The notes beneath the pieces are model-generated. The model ran no database searches. It saw nothing but the letters and a program-made list of their open reading frames with translations, and was not told the origin of the DNA. From contig JAGFBZ010001543.1 of NCBI GenBank assembly GCA_018398805.1, forward strand, positions 372,001-436,000: a stretch of 64,000 nt of DNA, read 5' to 3'. The translations under genes were made by a program, and so were the position numbers. The stretch comes from Hirundichthys speculiger (lineage: Eukaryota > Chordata > Actinopteri > Beloniformes > Exocoetidae). Shown in pieces: positions 52,372-64,000 of the stretch (position 1 is the first letter of the stretch; the number at the start of each line of letters is the position of its first letter).

Positions 52372-55300
52372 ATGGTGGAGCAGTCGGATCGAGCCCCGCT
52401 GCTGGACTGGGAGGAGATTCCTCCGCCCGATCCGAACCGAGCGGCCCAGCCACCGCCTCAGCCGCCCCGGGAGGAAGACACCACCACGTCGGAGAAAAGT
52501 TCAGCCGTTACGCTCGCACCGACGGGCACTGCGGCGTGTACAGGGTGGAGCAGCACCCCCACCACTGCCGTTGTCACCTGTAGCCCGAAGCGAAACGCAA
52601 CAGCTGTCGCCGCCAGCGGGGGCGGAAGCCCGACCCGTCCGCGGACGGAGTTGTCCGGACGCGGGTGTGATCGCACCCAGCCTCTCGGTACAGATCTCGA
52701 CGTTTCTTTCCCCGGCCTCACGGTGAGGCATCAGTGGGAAGAAAAAGATCAGATCGTGGCTGTGTTTGTGGTTACCTTTGATACGAGATCAGGTAAGTGA
52801 GCAGCATGTCTGTCTTCTCTCTGCCATGTTCAAACTCCTCTGCATGATCTGGAAATTATTATTTTGTGATATCTCGTGATCTCCGTTTGCTTGAATGCAA
52901 TATAATGGCTGTCATAGATTTTTAATGTCGAATTTTTAAGAGAATAACAACCCACGCTGATAAAATAACCCTAATTATCCATTGCCACAAGAAATAACCT
53001 TAAACTGTCAAACATTTTGAGGAGCTCACCAGGAAATCAAAGACCAAAAACCTTGCTTATCTAACAGCTTCCATCAGGTGTAAAAACACACAAAGAAAAA
53101 AAAAAAACCCAGTGATATACAGTGTGTAATGCTGACTCAGTCCTCTCTGAGTGTTCCTGACCTCTCAGTGTACATGAGTGACTTTCAGAGTTTGAGGAAG
53201 TAGCCAGGAAGAAAGTTGCGGAAGTATGAGTTGTGACTTAATGGTTGCTATATTTGTGTGTGTTCTGGTTGGTTTTTGGGTGAATGTTAGGAAATATGAT
53301 AGAATGGTGCCTGCCTCATGACGTCAACCTTGATGGAGTGGAATTCAAGTCAATGGCCAGTGGTTCCCATCGGATCACCAGTGACTTCATGTATGTACTC
53401 CTTAGAATCTAATCCCCTGGGCCTCTGGAAATCTTTCTCTGTGTTTATTCCTACTTTGTTTTGCCTCTGCTTAGATATTTCCGTAAAGGCAGTTACTTTG
53501 GGCTGGCCTGTTTTGCTAACATGCCTGTGGAGAGTAAGCTGGAGCGAGGAGCACGGATGAAGTCGGTGGGAATTCTGTCTCCTTCCTACACTCTGCTTTA
53601 CCGTTACATGCACTTCCTGGAGAACCAAGTCAGGTATGGCATGCTGTGTGTATGGTATTGCTGGGCGAATATGGAAAAAAAATCATATATCACGATATGG
53701 ACTATTTTATATCATGATAACGATATATATCACGATATACCATAATAAAGAATATTTTCAGTTATTCTCTGAAAAGTTTGACAAAAATTTCATTGCTTAC
53801 TTTCAACTTTATTTTGAAAGGACATTTAGCTGAACTGTCACAAACATACATTTTAGTGCAGCAAAAACAGGTAGGTACAGAAGTACAGTAGTGTTCACAT
53901 TTTTTTAAAGTGCACAACAGTTTCTGAGAGGAAAAACACATTTTTGCACTGAAGTTCAGCTATAAAAAATAAATACAAATTATTTTTCAACTTTCTGAAA
54001 TCTGTAACCTTGTAGTGCAAAGTTTGCAAACCAATATAAAGTGTCTAAAGTAAACATCAGGGTTGAAGAGAACTCTGTTTAAGGCATTAACCATGAATAA
54101 AAGTGCAAACATAAAAGGCTACTTTGTAGAAGTAGATATGATTCTATCAAATTTATCGTTGCAGGTTATTTAATTACATATTTGCTGTAATAATTGATAA
54201 AATTAGGTTAGAAATGATAGAAACGATAGAAGAGAAATGGCACGATACACACTTTTATATCGTCCCCACGATATGTATCGTCATATTGCCCAGCACTAGT
54301 GTATGGGTTTTCCTTTTCTGTTGAATCTTGAGTTATTTTTTTCTCAGCTGTTTGCATTTTGTATTTATTTATTTCCCAAATGTCTTTCCATGTTTTTCTT
54401 CACATACCAACCCCCAATCCACGCTTCTTTGTCTAAAATATTCTCATCAATTAAACATGAACCCCGAGTCCCAGTTAGGCCAATGTTTGTCACAAGAACT
54501 CACTGACATGCAGTTTTTTTTCTTTTTTTCTTTTTGTGGAGTTCAATCACGAAGCTGAAAGAAACCTTGACAGCATCTTTTCTTCTCTTTTTCTGTGACA
54601 CTGCTCCTCCGCTTCAGTCCTTTTATAACAACTTGACTCTTACTGAATATTTATATGACATAGCTTCAGTTTCCTGTTGCAAATATAAGCTGATCTGCCT
54701 CAGTCTCAGTTGTCTATGCTTATCTGGTTTATACTTTACTAATGTTATTGCAGCTTTAGAGTCTCTGTTTATTAAGCAGCAAACAGATATCTAAACAGTG
54801 GAGTGTTAAATGTATGTCCTAGTGCTAGCTAAACAGAAATTATTTATGAAATACAACTGGCTTTAAATACTATAATGACATTTTAAGGACAAGTGAGAGG
54901 TGACCTAAACTCTGATGCTGAATACACAAGGAAGCTCTACATAGACCTTGAGCCACCCAAGCATAAACCCATGGGCCACAAAGATTACATATATCCTAGG
55001 AAGAAACATAAAACAGCCAAATCAAGATGCAAAATAACTAAAAATGAAGAAATGTAAAATGTTCACAAAAGAGAAATGGGCAACAAACCAGTGCAAAACA
55101 AAACAAAACAAACAGGTGGAAAACAATCAGAAAGGGACTCCAAAAATTCTTTTAAGGAGTCAGAAAAGGCTGCAAGGAGATGGAGATAGTTTCCATAAGT
55201 GTGTTGGTAAATGGCTGAATGAGAAACACGTTGTAAAAGGGCTTTGTAGATTCTCAACAAGGTTAAAACGATGCTATAATAAATGCTGACCACATCAATA

Positions 55301-57230
55301 AACCTTACCACATATAATGGCTACAACTAGATGCAACTTACCAATATGTGAGACAAAATAAGTTAAAAGATAAAAGTAAGATAAATGTGACAGAGTAATA
55401 AACTGAGCAAAACTGGACAGATAACCACAAAGTTATGCAAAATTAAATTGTTAATGACACAAAAATATCTGCCAGGTGATCAGATCTGCAGCACAAGTGA
55501 TATTTGCTTCATTTCTTTCAGTCTGGGTACCTTGGTGCTTAGTGGAACACATTTTATGTGTTTGTGCCCAGGGTACTGCTGTTTCATTATGCATCCAAGC
55601 ACAGACTCTCTTTTACAAATCTCAACAAATGCTGACAAAGTGAATAATTTCTGATGGAAGCTACAGGGCTTTAGCTTAGCATGAGCTCTGAGAAGGATGT
55701 GTTTCCTCAGGACAGCAATACAGAGATGTTGAATTTGCAGAAAGCTCAAAATTGAATAAAATGCATGATTTCTGAAAAGCAAGTTGTTGTTTTTTTTTTC
55801 TTGTTAATACAATCCTGAAAGACTGAAAATCGAATTCACAGATATTCACATGTTGTTTTTGTTGTCATTGCCTGGTAGACACCAGCTCGAGTGTCCAGGC
55901 CAGTATTCCCCACTCGAGGCCTTCTACGAGGACAAGAAGGCTCTTCTCCCCCCTACAGGAAACGGATTGGTCACAGCTTGCCCAACCTGGAGTGTTACCA
56001 CCATAAACTGCTGCATGCACCCAGAAATGAAGGTTTGACAGCACCAGAAAACAACCGTAATACCAGCATGTGGTCTGACATGAATAATATGGCAAAACAA
56101 CAACGATGCCATCTTTGTCACCATTTTCTCCTGGCAGATCACCCACCCAGCTGGCTGCATGTCCCAGTTCATCCAGTTTTTTGGGGAACAGATAATTGTA
56201 CTGTGGAAGTTTGCGCTGCTTCGGAAGCGACTCCTCATCTTCTCTCCTCCACCTGTTGGTGTGGTTTGCTATAGAGGTGAGCTTCTTCAGCTCGTACAAG
56301 CACTCAGCCTTTTCATTATCATTAGTGTGTCAAATGTGGACTTGTTGCCAGATATTTGTGTTGCATATTTTTTACAAATTCAGAAATATACTCTGTGTGG
56401 GTTCTTTTATATTGTACTTGTGTCTTTTGAGATACTTTATTTCTGTGTTTTCTTCTGTTCCTTCAGTGTATTGCTGTTGTTGCCTGGCCAATGTTTCTAT
56501 ACCTGGAATTGGGGTTTCTGTACCAGAACTCCGGCCTTTCTTCTACATTAACATAGCAGATATCAGTGCCCTGGAAACAGAGCTGTCATATGTGGCTTGT
56601 GAGTAAAGGACTACCCTACAGTAAATGGTTAAAGATTGCTAGAACACTGGGTTAGAACCGTTTTATCACAGTTCAGTGAATTTCTCCTCATTGTCTGCTA
56701 GCTGCCCATCCAATGAGTACGGCGTAAAAACAAAAATGGATTAATAAAATAAAAAAAATCCTGGTCTTCATACACAGTTGTAGCTCCATAAACTGGAAAC
56801 AATCAGAGTGGGAATGTGACAGATTAATAAACTTTTTTTTTTAAGGTTTTGTAATATCACTAGGCTTGATATCATCCAGAAATCACTTACTCGACCTTTA
56901 ATTGGCCATTATTTATCAAGAAATGGTCCTTCTATATGAAATATTTTTGTGTGTTTTAAGGCACCACAGAGAAGATTTTTGAAGAAAAAAAGGAGCTGTA
57001 TGACGTCTATATTGATAACCAGAATGTGAAGACTCACAGAAGCCATTTGCAGCCACTGCTGAGACTAAATGCAGCAGATAAGGAAAAATACAGTAAACTG
57101 ACTGAACAGAGGTACGTTGACACTCAATCTGAAATAAAAATCTGTGTTTCACATGTGTGTGGTGTTGTTTAACATACCCTTGAGTGAAAACACAGTGGAA
57201 CCTATGTTTTTGGATGCACTGATGTGTTAT

Positions 57231-57302
<72 letters not shown>

Positions 57303-58447
57303 GTATGTATGTATGTATGTATGTATGTATGTATACTAGTGTATATATATATATATATGTATGTATATGTATGTATGAGCTGGGCAAAATAACCCGTTAT
57401 TATCGTGTTAACTCATTAATTTATTAACGCCGACATTTAGTTTATTGTGCATTAACGCATGTTGCTCACATGCTTTCTTTTGAAAAGTCTGTTACTGGCT
57501 GCTGCGGAACCGAAAAAAAAACTGGCGGAAAAACATGCAGAAAAGCTAAAATAGACATGGAGAGGAGTAAAGTTACAGAACTTTCACATGAATATTTTCA
57601 TTTTAAACTTCTCCCAGACGGCTGATTCGACAGAAACAAGGTTATTTGTAACCACTGCCACTTACTGACAAGTGCTGATGTTAAAAGTGTTTGAACAACA
57701 AATAATGGCACTTTAGTTCATATGGCAGCAGAACTTTTAAATAAAATGAATGCATTTTACACTACTTTTGAATTTATTGTTTGATTTTACATATACAATG
57801 TGATGAATCGTGATTGAGGGAAATCATGCGATTAATTCATGCGATAAAAAGATTTAATGGTTGCTCAGCCCTAATATAAAAATGTGCAGTGAAACCAGCT
57901 TGAAAAGCTGTAAATATTGGCCTGTGTTCTTGATCTTTATTTTGAGAAAAATTAAATATCCATTTTCCTATTTCCTGATGATATAACGTTTTTCCTCAGG
58001 CAAATGCTGCTGTACTCTCAGGAGGTGGATGAAGACTGTACGTCAAATGAAGAGGATCTTTTCATTTTGTGAGTCCTTGAAAAGTGTTTTCATAGCTGTT
58101 AATATACCTGAGTCATCCTCAAACAGCATGATGTTATACAAGAGCACTATGCTCTTTAGCTTCTGCTTGGTTTAATGTTTCAGAGATCACAGTAAGAATT
58201 CAGCAGTTACTTCGACATATGCTGATTCTGTTATCGTTAATGTCGTCCTAGGTTCTTCATGGAGCTGAATAACCGCATCTTTCAGACCCTGTCTGAGGTG
58301 GCAGGGAGCGCTGATCCCACCCTCACCGTTGATCATGTTAGGGCCATGGGACTGGATCCCCAGGGTGACCGTTCCTTCCTCGCCGACCTACTGGAGGCAT
58401 ATGGCATCAATGTGACACTTGTCATAGACAACCTGTGCTGCCCCTGA
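52372..58447 (+). CDS. dennd11: DENN domain-containing protein 11 (KIAA1147/LCHN), nine coding exons
   Basis: DENN-module protein; DENN proteins generally act as Rab guanine-nucleotide exchange factors, and the role of this member is poorly known. Exons: 52372-52792, 53291-53390, 53475-53633, 55879-56032, 56138-56276, 56467-56598, 56961-57111, 58000-58068, 58252-58447. They total 1521 bases, 506 residues, all phases fitting (human about 455; the excess is in the proline- and threonine-rich exon 1). Strong blocks: [15 protein letters not shown] start, [122 protein letters not shown] and a C-terminal [20 protein letters not shown] with IDNLCCP. The second half of exon 4 is diverged. Flanked by wee2 and agk as in human 7q34. 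Confidence 0.95.
53656..54298. mobile_element. hAT-type MITE with exact 8-bp target duplication
   Basis: Ends TATTGCTGGGCGAATATGG and CATATTGCCCAGCACTA are inverted; GTGTATGG flanks both sides (53648-53655 and 54299-54306). The 643-bp element contains many TATCACGATAT/TATCG motifs near its ends and no coding sequence. It lies in dennd11 intron 3, only 22 bases after the donor of exon 3. Confidence 0.85.
57237..57370. repeat. (TA)n and (GTAT)n compound microsatellite
   Basis: About 27 TA units followed by GTAT tetramers, in dennd11 intron 7, abutting the next element. Confidence 0.95.
57377..57873. mobile_element. hAT-like MITE in dennd11 intron 7
   Basis: Left end AGCTGGGCAAAATAACCCG and right end GGTTGCTCAGCCCTA are inverted in their outer bases (GCTGGGCAA / TTGCTCAGC). 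The interior alternates ATTAA/TTAAT and CGATTAAT motifs. No clear 8-bp duplication is seen because the left flank is microsatellite. Confidence 0.55.
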
Positions 58448-60860
58448 GTTCCCTCTGCCTGGGAAGCTAGGATTGGCCCAGGATTACTTGTGCCTGCAAG
58501 GCCCACACTCACTGAGACACTGAGACACTGAAGACTGCCTCCTTCATGGAACTTTATCTGTTGTGTGCTGCCCCCTCCTGGGTGTCTCGTTCCACTTTGT
58601 GTGTGTCACTTCTAACCTGTGGAGTCACCCCACTGTGGGTGATAAGAACACCTAACATGGCACACTGGGTCACGGCAGTTGATAAACACCTGCCAAACAG
58701 ATAGTTCCACAGAGCTGTGAGCTCATACAGCTGTTCACATCTAATTTCATCCAAGGAGTACTGTTTTTAAGAGAAAAAATTGTGTTATTGTGTCTGCGCT
58801 TGTTTGACTGATTTTGACTAATGTGGCCAAGACTGCAGTACTGGGTAAAAATACAAAAAGTCTTCATAGCAGGATTGGTTCTTCCCCATTGCACTTGTCA
58901 AAATAGAGAAATCCCCGACACTTTTACAGTCCTGTAGCTTTGATGTACACTTCCACTTTGTCTGAAGAATTGTTTCGTTTGGGACGGTTCTATGCTGGAA
59001 ATGTTTAGATTTATTTTATTTTTATTTATTTCTTTTTTGTGTTTGACTTTCCAGTAAGGGAACTTTAAACAGACTCAGATTTTCTGTAATCCTGTACTTT
59101 CATTTTTACTGTTCTGGTAAATCTACTTCTCTAAATGGCTAAATGAAAGCTTTTTCACTACTTTATTTGCCTTTCAAAGAGGAATCAGGAGGAGTCTGTG
59201 TGTTGAAATCTTTTCCACGTGAAGCCCATTTAGCCTGACTCAGTTTCTTTCATTTAAATTCTTCCTTTTATGACTACACATGAGAACTGAGGTAAAACTG
59301 AAAGCTGTTTTTTCTTTTTTTTTTTTTGTTATATTATTGGGATGTGGAATTGATATGAAGCTGTTGAGAAGGGAAAGGGTGTTGTAAATAGTTTAAGCTT
59401 TATGCACTTTCCACACAAGCTAGATGTCATTGTGTTTAAGTGTGTTATCATGTCAGGACGCTCCGGAAACATGTTTCTTTGTTATACATTTTAGCTTTTG
59501 TTATTATTGGTGGAGGACTATATAATGAATTCTGTAACACTTATCGTAAATGCTGCACCATGTCCACCACTGGACTATTTCTTGACGCACACAGTCATGC
59601 TTAACTGTAACTTTTTATATGCTATGTTTGATACTACGTCTGAGCCGACCTGTAGATGTGAAATAGAGAGGCTGATGGAGTTGAGAGAAAAGTACTTGAT
59701 GGAATTGTCACTGATCAAAAAGGAAGCTTCAAAGTGCTTGTCTATGTTGACAAAAATGTCCTTTGGGGGGAGGGTGGGGCGTGGGGGTGGGTCTGTTGAT
59801 GTCCCAACAAAATCTGAGCAAAAAAATCATCTATGGGCAAATCCAAGAAAAGAGTCTGTCTGTACCAGTTGAGGGTTTTTTTTCCCTCAGGCCTTTCAAC
59901 TGTCCCATTTATCATGTTTTAGTTCATCCATCATAATATTAGTCACAGTAATTATTTGTTCCATGTTGGAACATGAGGCTGTTTTTTTTTTGGTTTTGCC
60001 TTTCCTCAGTTTAAATTGTATTGTATTGTATCTTAACCCATCTCACCCTTATGAAATCTAAACAGATTGTTTTTTTTTTTTGTTTTTTTTTTAAGTCCAT
60101 GAGTCGACATTTATGTCATATTCCAAATATAATGAATTTGGGGTTCATCCCCAGGCTGAGAACTGCTAATTGCAGAAGTGGTTTTACAATTTGATATGTA
60201 CTTGAGCTTGACCCTCCAAGATGTTTTCTGGGTTAAATTAAGTAATGAAATGCACTAAGGATTGTACATGAAATGAAAGGATTGTTAAGCTTTATATTTC
60301 AAATGGAGCCTTAAAAATGACGTTCTCAGACTCACAAGAGCAAAGAGCCTTGAGTCATTTCTGTTTGTATCACATTATTTGAAGAATTTAATACGTTGTC
60401 CTTCACATTTCTGAAAGACTTTGGTGTGCGTGGACTCTGCCGAACTCCTTGATGTTGTCCACGGATGGAACCGCTTTCCTCTGACAGCGTTTGCTTTACA
60501 TGTGTTTATTAAATGTTAAAGAGAATGTACACAATACATGCCACTGTATAAATTGCCTTCTTTGTGGAAATTTTCACAGATGTGTACCAGCAATAGCTAA
60601 ACAAATTGTATGTTCAACGTGTCACTCTGATGAATGTCAAACCCAGCAAAAGTACTGCACTCATGCTGCAACACATCCATGTAATGTAACTGTTTTCTTC
60701 CTGATTGTATTGTAAATCAATAGTATTCACAGAATAACAGATAAGTCTTATCCTCACCTAACGTGAAACACTGTTAGAAATGTCAGTTATGTACACAGAA
60801 CTCAATAGCATGATCAGCTGTCACTTTCACTGTAAAACAATAAAATATTGATACAGTTTA
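58448..60860 (+). other. dennd11 3' UTR, about 2.4 kb
   Basis: No coding exon follows the stop at 58445-58447 until agk begins on the other strand. AATAAA at 60839-60844 is the best candidate poly(A) signal. Poly-T runs near 59318 and 60070 are the only repeats. Confidence 0.5.
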
Positions 60861-60917
60861 AGTGTTATCTAAACATTTGCTTCACTCCCAACGTGAATTT
60901 TTCTTTTTACATTTATT
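60839..60917. terminator. Opposed poly(A) signals between dennd11 and agk
   Basis: AATAAA on the plus strand at 60839-60844 and on the minus strand at 60912-60917 (TTTATT as printed) would end dennd11 and agk within about 70 bases of each other. Confidence 0.4.
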
Positions 60918-61603
60918 TTAAATCACTTTGTATTTTTCCTGATTAAATATGATGTCTGCAATGCAGCTCCCAGCTTAATCCTGCAGATTTGCCATCTACA
61001 CCATCTGTCATATCAGACTAACCCTTGCCAAGCTGAGCCAATCCAAGCCGCTGGAACACATTCAAAATGCAGCCACTTTTAATTTTTTTTTTGCATACCA
61101 CAAACAACCTCTATATGCTTACTGTATGTTTTCACACCCATATTCAGGGGGGTGGGAGGCAATAACACCTTTTTTAGTTTAACAGAGACTTTTTCTTCAA
61201 CTTGGCTGTCCCGTTCTCTTCACCTAAGCCAAACACTGGCTTAATGCATATAGAAATGTCATACCGGTACAAAAAAACGTTGCAGACAACATTCTGATAA
61301 ACCACTCAGTAAACTTAAAATCCTTCTGTAAGACATGTTGTACATGGCTATGCTGTGTAAAGCAGTCTTGGTCCTTTTAGATGTACCACCTGTAATGCAA
61401 TCATGAATGAAATTTCAAAATAATATGCTTGGTTTACACCTAGTAAAAGCAAATAAAATGCTTCAACCAATATCTCATTTAAAACAAAATAAGACAAAAC
61501 ATATTTTTCAAGACGAACTGTGGTTTTGATGGCATCTGGCATTTCTCTCAAAATCAGGTTTTGTCACGCCGTTCTTATTTCTACTGGTCTCGTGTTTTTT
61601 TCA

Positions 61604-64000
61604 TCACTGTGACTGTGTGAGAAGCTGCTCCCTGCGCTCTGCACTGATGAAGAAGCGGATTTTCCTTGGCAACAGCCTGATCTCTACAGGCATGGCCTCG
61701 TACTCCTCGTTGTCAATATTATAGCAACCAGAGACGCCCTGCAGGAGAGATGGAGGCATTACATGATGAGACAAAAACTCAAGACAGTTACATTTCCGAG
61801 AGCCAATTCACTTAGACTTGAACAATACAAGAATGGTTTCCATTTCATCTAGAATGCTGTAGAGGATCAGGTAAAATTATGTAAAAGACTTCTCACCTCT
61901 GGCAGCTTCAGATGACAAGCACTTGCTTCCAGTTTTGTGGAGTCTTTAGTGAATACTGTTGGGTCTTCTTCTTTTTTATTTCTAAGATAAAAAGCATTAA
62001 CAATAATTGAATTTATTTATGTAAACGTGGACTTTCAAATTATTTGTAATGCTTTGGAGGTTTTCTCACTGTGCAGGAGACATAAAAATTGTAGCTACTG
62101 ACCCAACAGTGATGAACTCGCCCGCAGTCAAGTTGTCTGGCTCTGCACAGATCATCAGGGAGTCATCTCTCCGCTGAAAATCCAAACAAAAGAATAAAAA
62201 TCAGAGAGAGGGAGAAAAAAAATCTTGTGGAAATATAATGTGAGTGTTAGAATTTTAGTATTTACAAGATTTAAAAAAAGCAATATCCTTATTACTGACC
62301 CTCTCCACTGGGTTTTTGTTGTGTGTTTGAATATAGAGCTCTAGTGTTGACAGCTGCTGCTCTTCCCACTTCTCTGGCACCTCCACCTTTGGAGGCTCTG
62401 AGCAAACACACCATCAAAACACAACATTAACAAAAAAAGAAACAAAAAAAAAGTGCTGTTGTGCTCTGACTTCAAGTATCAAGACAATAACATACTGCAT
62501 ATTACCTTCCACTGGGGGGTTCCAGTAGTTCTTCAATCTGCGCATGATGCGGTTGAGCAAGTTGGGTCTGGGGGGCTTCTCGGGAGGCAGGTCAGGGGGT
62601 CGAAGGGTGGGAGCCAGATGGAACACAGGAGACATCCCTGACCAGAGGCCACTCCTACAAAAATGTACAACAATGTTAAATAAAATACATTAATATGCAC
62701 TAACTTATGAAAGTTATGACTGACATGAAACAATTACATGAAAGAACACTTAAAATCCCTCTGCTGAGATTATTTCACTAAGGAAGCAGCAAATCTACAG
62801 TTTTACATAGACATATTGCATTATAAAACCCAAATGTACCAAATGGTACATTAAAGAATGTACCATTTGTATCTGCCAGAATATAAAATAGGGATTCAAA
62901 CAACTGTCAAGAGGTCTTCCTTTGAAAATAAATATTAACTTGCAAATGCATAACTTAACATGTACATTATATTTGTCTTTGTTCACTAGAAGTAAATGAC
63001 ATGGGTTTTGGAGTATCAAAAACATTCACATATTGACGTGTTTCAAGCATGTCTAGGGAGAGAAATATCCTAACCCTCAGAGTACGAAACCAATGTGCTG
63101 CACTTGTCTTCAGTGGTCCGAGGTACCAATATCTGTGAGGAAATGCAATCAATTATTCTTCTGTCCAATAAATTATGCCATCTTCGCTTACAACATGGGT
63201 AATCCTACTTGCTGATTGTTGCAGCTACATCTCTGAAAGCACCGTAACGCAGCCCGATAAGAGCGAAGACTGGCTGCTCCTTCTCTCCCTATGAAAACAA
63301 AAATACAGGATTTAAAATTAAAACTGTGTCCAAGTATTGATGCATAAATTATCAGTGCAAAGAAAAAACAAATTTTAACATGGAATTATTCTAATAAATT
63401 AAGATTAGAAAAATTACAAAATATATGAAACCAAAAAGAGAAAGTCATTATATAAAGGCTAATTAAACCACACTGTCATTTTGTTCATGTCTAACAGACG
63501 ATGTGGTTTCTCACTTTAATCTGCAGCACATCTAGAGGTACAGTCTCTCCTTGCAGAATGGACAGTGTGGCTGACGTAATGTCCCTGAAAAACATGGTGG
63601 TGTTAAAAACAAATCCAGAACATCTTATTTTTGGTTTGGCTTTGATATTTTGTCCTGACATTTACAGCCTACTTACTTGACCTTGTTATCACTGAGGAGA
63701 TGGAGACTTGGACTCAAGGTATTTCGAGAACCCAGTGGAATGAATCCTATTGGTGTATTGCTGAAGGTGTCCTGTTATCAGAAAATGTGTACTCTCATTT
63801 TGCACTTATCAACAACCCAAATGAAACCATGGTAACTGATAAATGACAAGACATTGACGTATTAATATAACTTTATTACACCTACTTGATCTGGTCTTCG
63901 CAGTATACCTGTGATGACCTCCTGCAATGTGCCATCCCCTCCAGCCACAATCAACATGTCTGTTTGTTCCATAAGCTCTATCAGTTTTTTTGCCTGACCT
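61604..64000 (-). CDS. agk: Acylglycerol kinase, mitochondrial; 3' portion (nine exons visible)
   Basis: Lipid kinase that phosphorylates diacylglycerol and monoacylglycerol; in mitochondria it is also a part of the TIM22 carrier-import complex. Exons, transcript order: 63886 to beyond 64000, 63677-63771, 63515-63584, 63209-63288, 63075-63132, 62506-62654, 62300-62397, 62103-62173, 61897-61981, 61604-61738. The DGK-type catalytic signature [11 protein letters not shown] is in the edge exon; then [60 protein letters not shown] and the tail [20 protein letters not shown]. The stop is at 61604-61606. Exon 62506-62654 has one base too many for its flanking phases, best placed in the GGGTGGG run at 62605-62611. 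The 5' half lies beyond the window. Confidence 0.93.

Noticed and set aside
52349..52731. Alternative and antisense frames over dennd11 exon 1
   Set aside because: The GC-rich exon leaves several frames open, but only the frame from 52372 starts [11 protein letters not shown] and splices in phase to the DENN exons.
55924..56299. Minus-strand frames opposite dennd11 exons 4 and 5
   Set aside because: Antisense shadows of coding exons that match DENND11 and join in phase.

Overview
This window is vertebrate nuclear DNA, most likely from a teleost (probably percomorph) fish. The genes are split into many short exons with GT-AG junctions. Introns and spacers are AT-rich and full of fish-type repeats: hAT, pogo-like and Tc1 DNA elements, L2/Maui-like and Tx1/L1-like LINEs, and long (TA)n tracts. 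I see no prokaryotic, organellar or retroviral features.

Seven protein-coding genes can be read exon by exon. In order they are slc25a18 (+, mitochondrial glutamate carrier), atp6v1e1 (-, V-ATPase subunit E), bcl2l13 (+, mitochondrial Bcl-2-like mitophagy receptor), bid (-, BH3-only death agonist), wee2 (-, Wee1-family kinase), dennd11 (+, DENN-domain protein) and agk (-, acylglycerol kinase, cut by the right edge). From memory of human gene order, the first four match the 22q11 cluster SLC25A18-ATP6V1E1-BCL2L13-BID, and the last three match the 7q34 cluster WEE2-DENND11-AGK. The two blocks meet here between about 44.7 and 46.7 kb.

Layout: 1-8.7 kb is almost all repeats (a decayed Tx1/L1-like LINE, paired pogo-like MITEs, an L2-like LINE tail with a nested insertion). 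slc25a18 runs from 8.7 to 16.6 kb and is tail-to-tail with atp6v1e1 (18.3-21.8 kb). atp6v1e1 is head-to-head with bcl2l13 (23.5-41.4 kb), whose 9.7-kb intron 6 collects DNA transposons. bid (43.4-44.7 kb) is convergent with bcl2l13. wee2 (46.7-50.6 kb) and dennd11 (52.4-58.4 kb) are divergent. dennd11 and agk (61.6 kb to the edge) are convergent.

Three of the gene products act at or near mitochondrial membranes (Slc25a18, Bcl2l13, Agk), and Bid moves there after cleavage. This sharing follows from old synteny and does not imply an operon-like unit. The most consequential observation is that four otherwise intact genes (slc25a18, bcl2l13, wee2, agk) each carry exactly one single-base indel that breaks the frame while all other exon phases fit. 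The simplest reading is residual assembly error. The bcl2l13 case would remove the membrane anchor if real. I found no convincing new molecular system.
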